From CALCCV01 sp964388665 (lineage in GTDB: Bacteria; Bdellovibrionota; Bdellovibrionia; Bdellovibrionales; Bdellovibrionaceae): a stretch of DNA of 30,768 nucleotides. Under the pieces are notes generated by a model, which did no database searches, was not told where the DNA came from, and was given only the letters and a program-made list of their open reading frames with translations. Shown here in pieces: positions 30,571-30,768 of this stretch. The translations under genes and the position numbers were made by a program. The DNA is taken from the NCBI GenBank assembly GCA_964388665.1, contig CAYMBJ010000045.1, forward strand, positions 1-30,768, given 5' to 3'. The number at the start of each line of letters is the position of its first letter. Positions within the stretch are counted from its first letter, which is position 1.

Positions 30571-30768
30571 GGTGTATCCTCCTACGTTAGGATCGACCCT
30601 ATTGGAGAGGTGAGGGGCGTTCAAGTCAAAACGCACTTGATTTTGTTTGTTGAGAAATCTATGGATCATTTGACCCAAAGGACTGGTACTCGTCGAAAAT
30701 TATTGTCGCTTTTAGGCTAGTGTCCTGAGTCATATATAATTTGACACTTAGTGATGCGCTTGATCTAT
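30571..30768. other. Window end: upstream of the VWA gene
   Basis: It should hold the VWA promoter. AAAATTATTGTCG at 30696-30708 repeats the core of the inverted-repeat arms near 1.8-2.0 kb. GTGTC at 30720-30724 and GACAC at 30743-30747 are a short inverted pair around TATAAT. No gene is visible. Confidence 0.35.

Noticed and set aside
30720..30747. GTGTC...GACAC pair as an insertion-sequence end
   Set aside because: Only five base pairs and at the window edge; not enough to call a mobile element.

Overview
The window looks like chromosomal DNA from a Bdellovibrio-like bacterium (Bdellovibrionota). The assignment rests on three things: a TIGR02147/DUF4423-type regulator; an HNH endonuclease with the N-terminal domain that is strongly amplified in Bdellovibrio genomes; and an operon of two outer-membrane beta-barrels, a TPR protein and a small exported protein that resembles the Myxococcus/Bdellovibrio gliding-type envelope machinery. 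This is recognition from memory of the families; no search was run.

Layout. 1-2.9 kb: gene-poor, with a 38-codon ORF, a coiled-coil membrane-anchored protein, a 197-bp inverted-repeat element, decayed fragments and a lipoprotein. 3.3-8.4 kb: forward genes for a class II glutamine amidotransferase, Fur (with a Fur-box-like palindrome upstream), UvrA (overlapping fur) and a type II MenB. 8.5-11.3 kb: a small exported protein, the HNH protein, a truncated PHP-phosphatase remnant and a DUF1304 membrane protein. 11.5-15.1 kb: the four-gene envelope operon, followed by the DUF4423 regulator. 16.4-18.1 kb, reverse: a CinA-like protein with a decayed deamidase site, overlapping a ferritin-like gene. 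18.3-20.8 kb, forward: acyl-CoA dehydrogenase, TrmH and QueF with a lysine-rich extension.

21.0-25.7 kb, reverse: a tightly overlapping biotin operon, bioB-bioF-bioD-X-bioA. X is a predicted ferritin-fold di-iron protein and not a known biotin gene. A MarR-type regulator is divergent from bioB, and a palindrome lies between them. The whole block is bracketed by two direct copies of a 26-bp sequence that resembles an insertion-sequence end. I regard this block as the most interesting part of the window: X is a candidate for an unassigned step, possibly pimeloyl supply.

26.5-30.6 kb: a putative glycoside-hydrolase-like lipoprotein, an exported protein of unknown function and a secreted VWA-domain protein with a clear terminator. 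No rRNA, tRNA, CRISPR array or intact transposase was seen.
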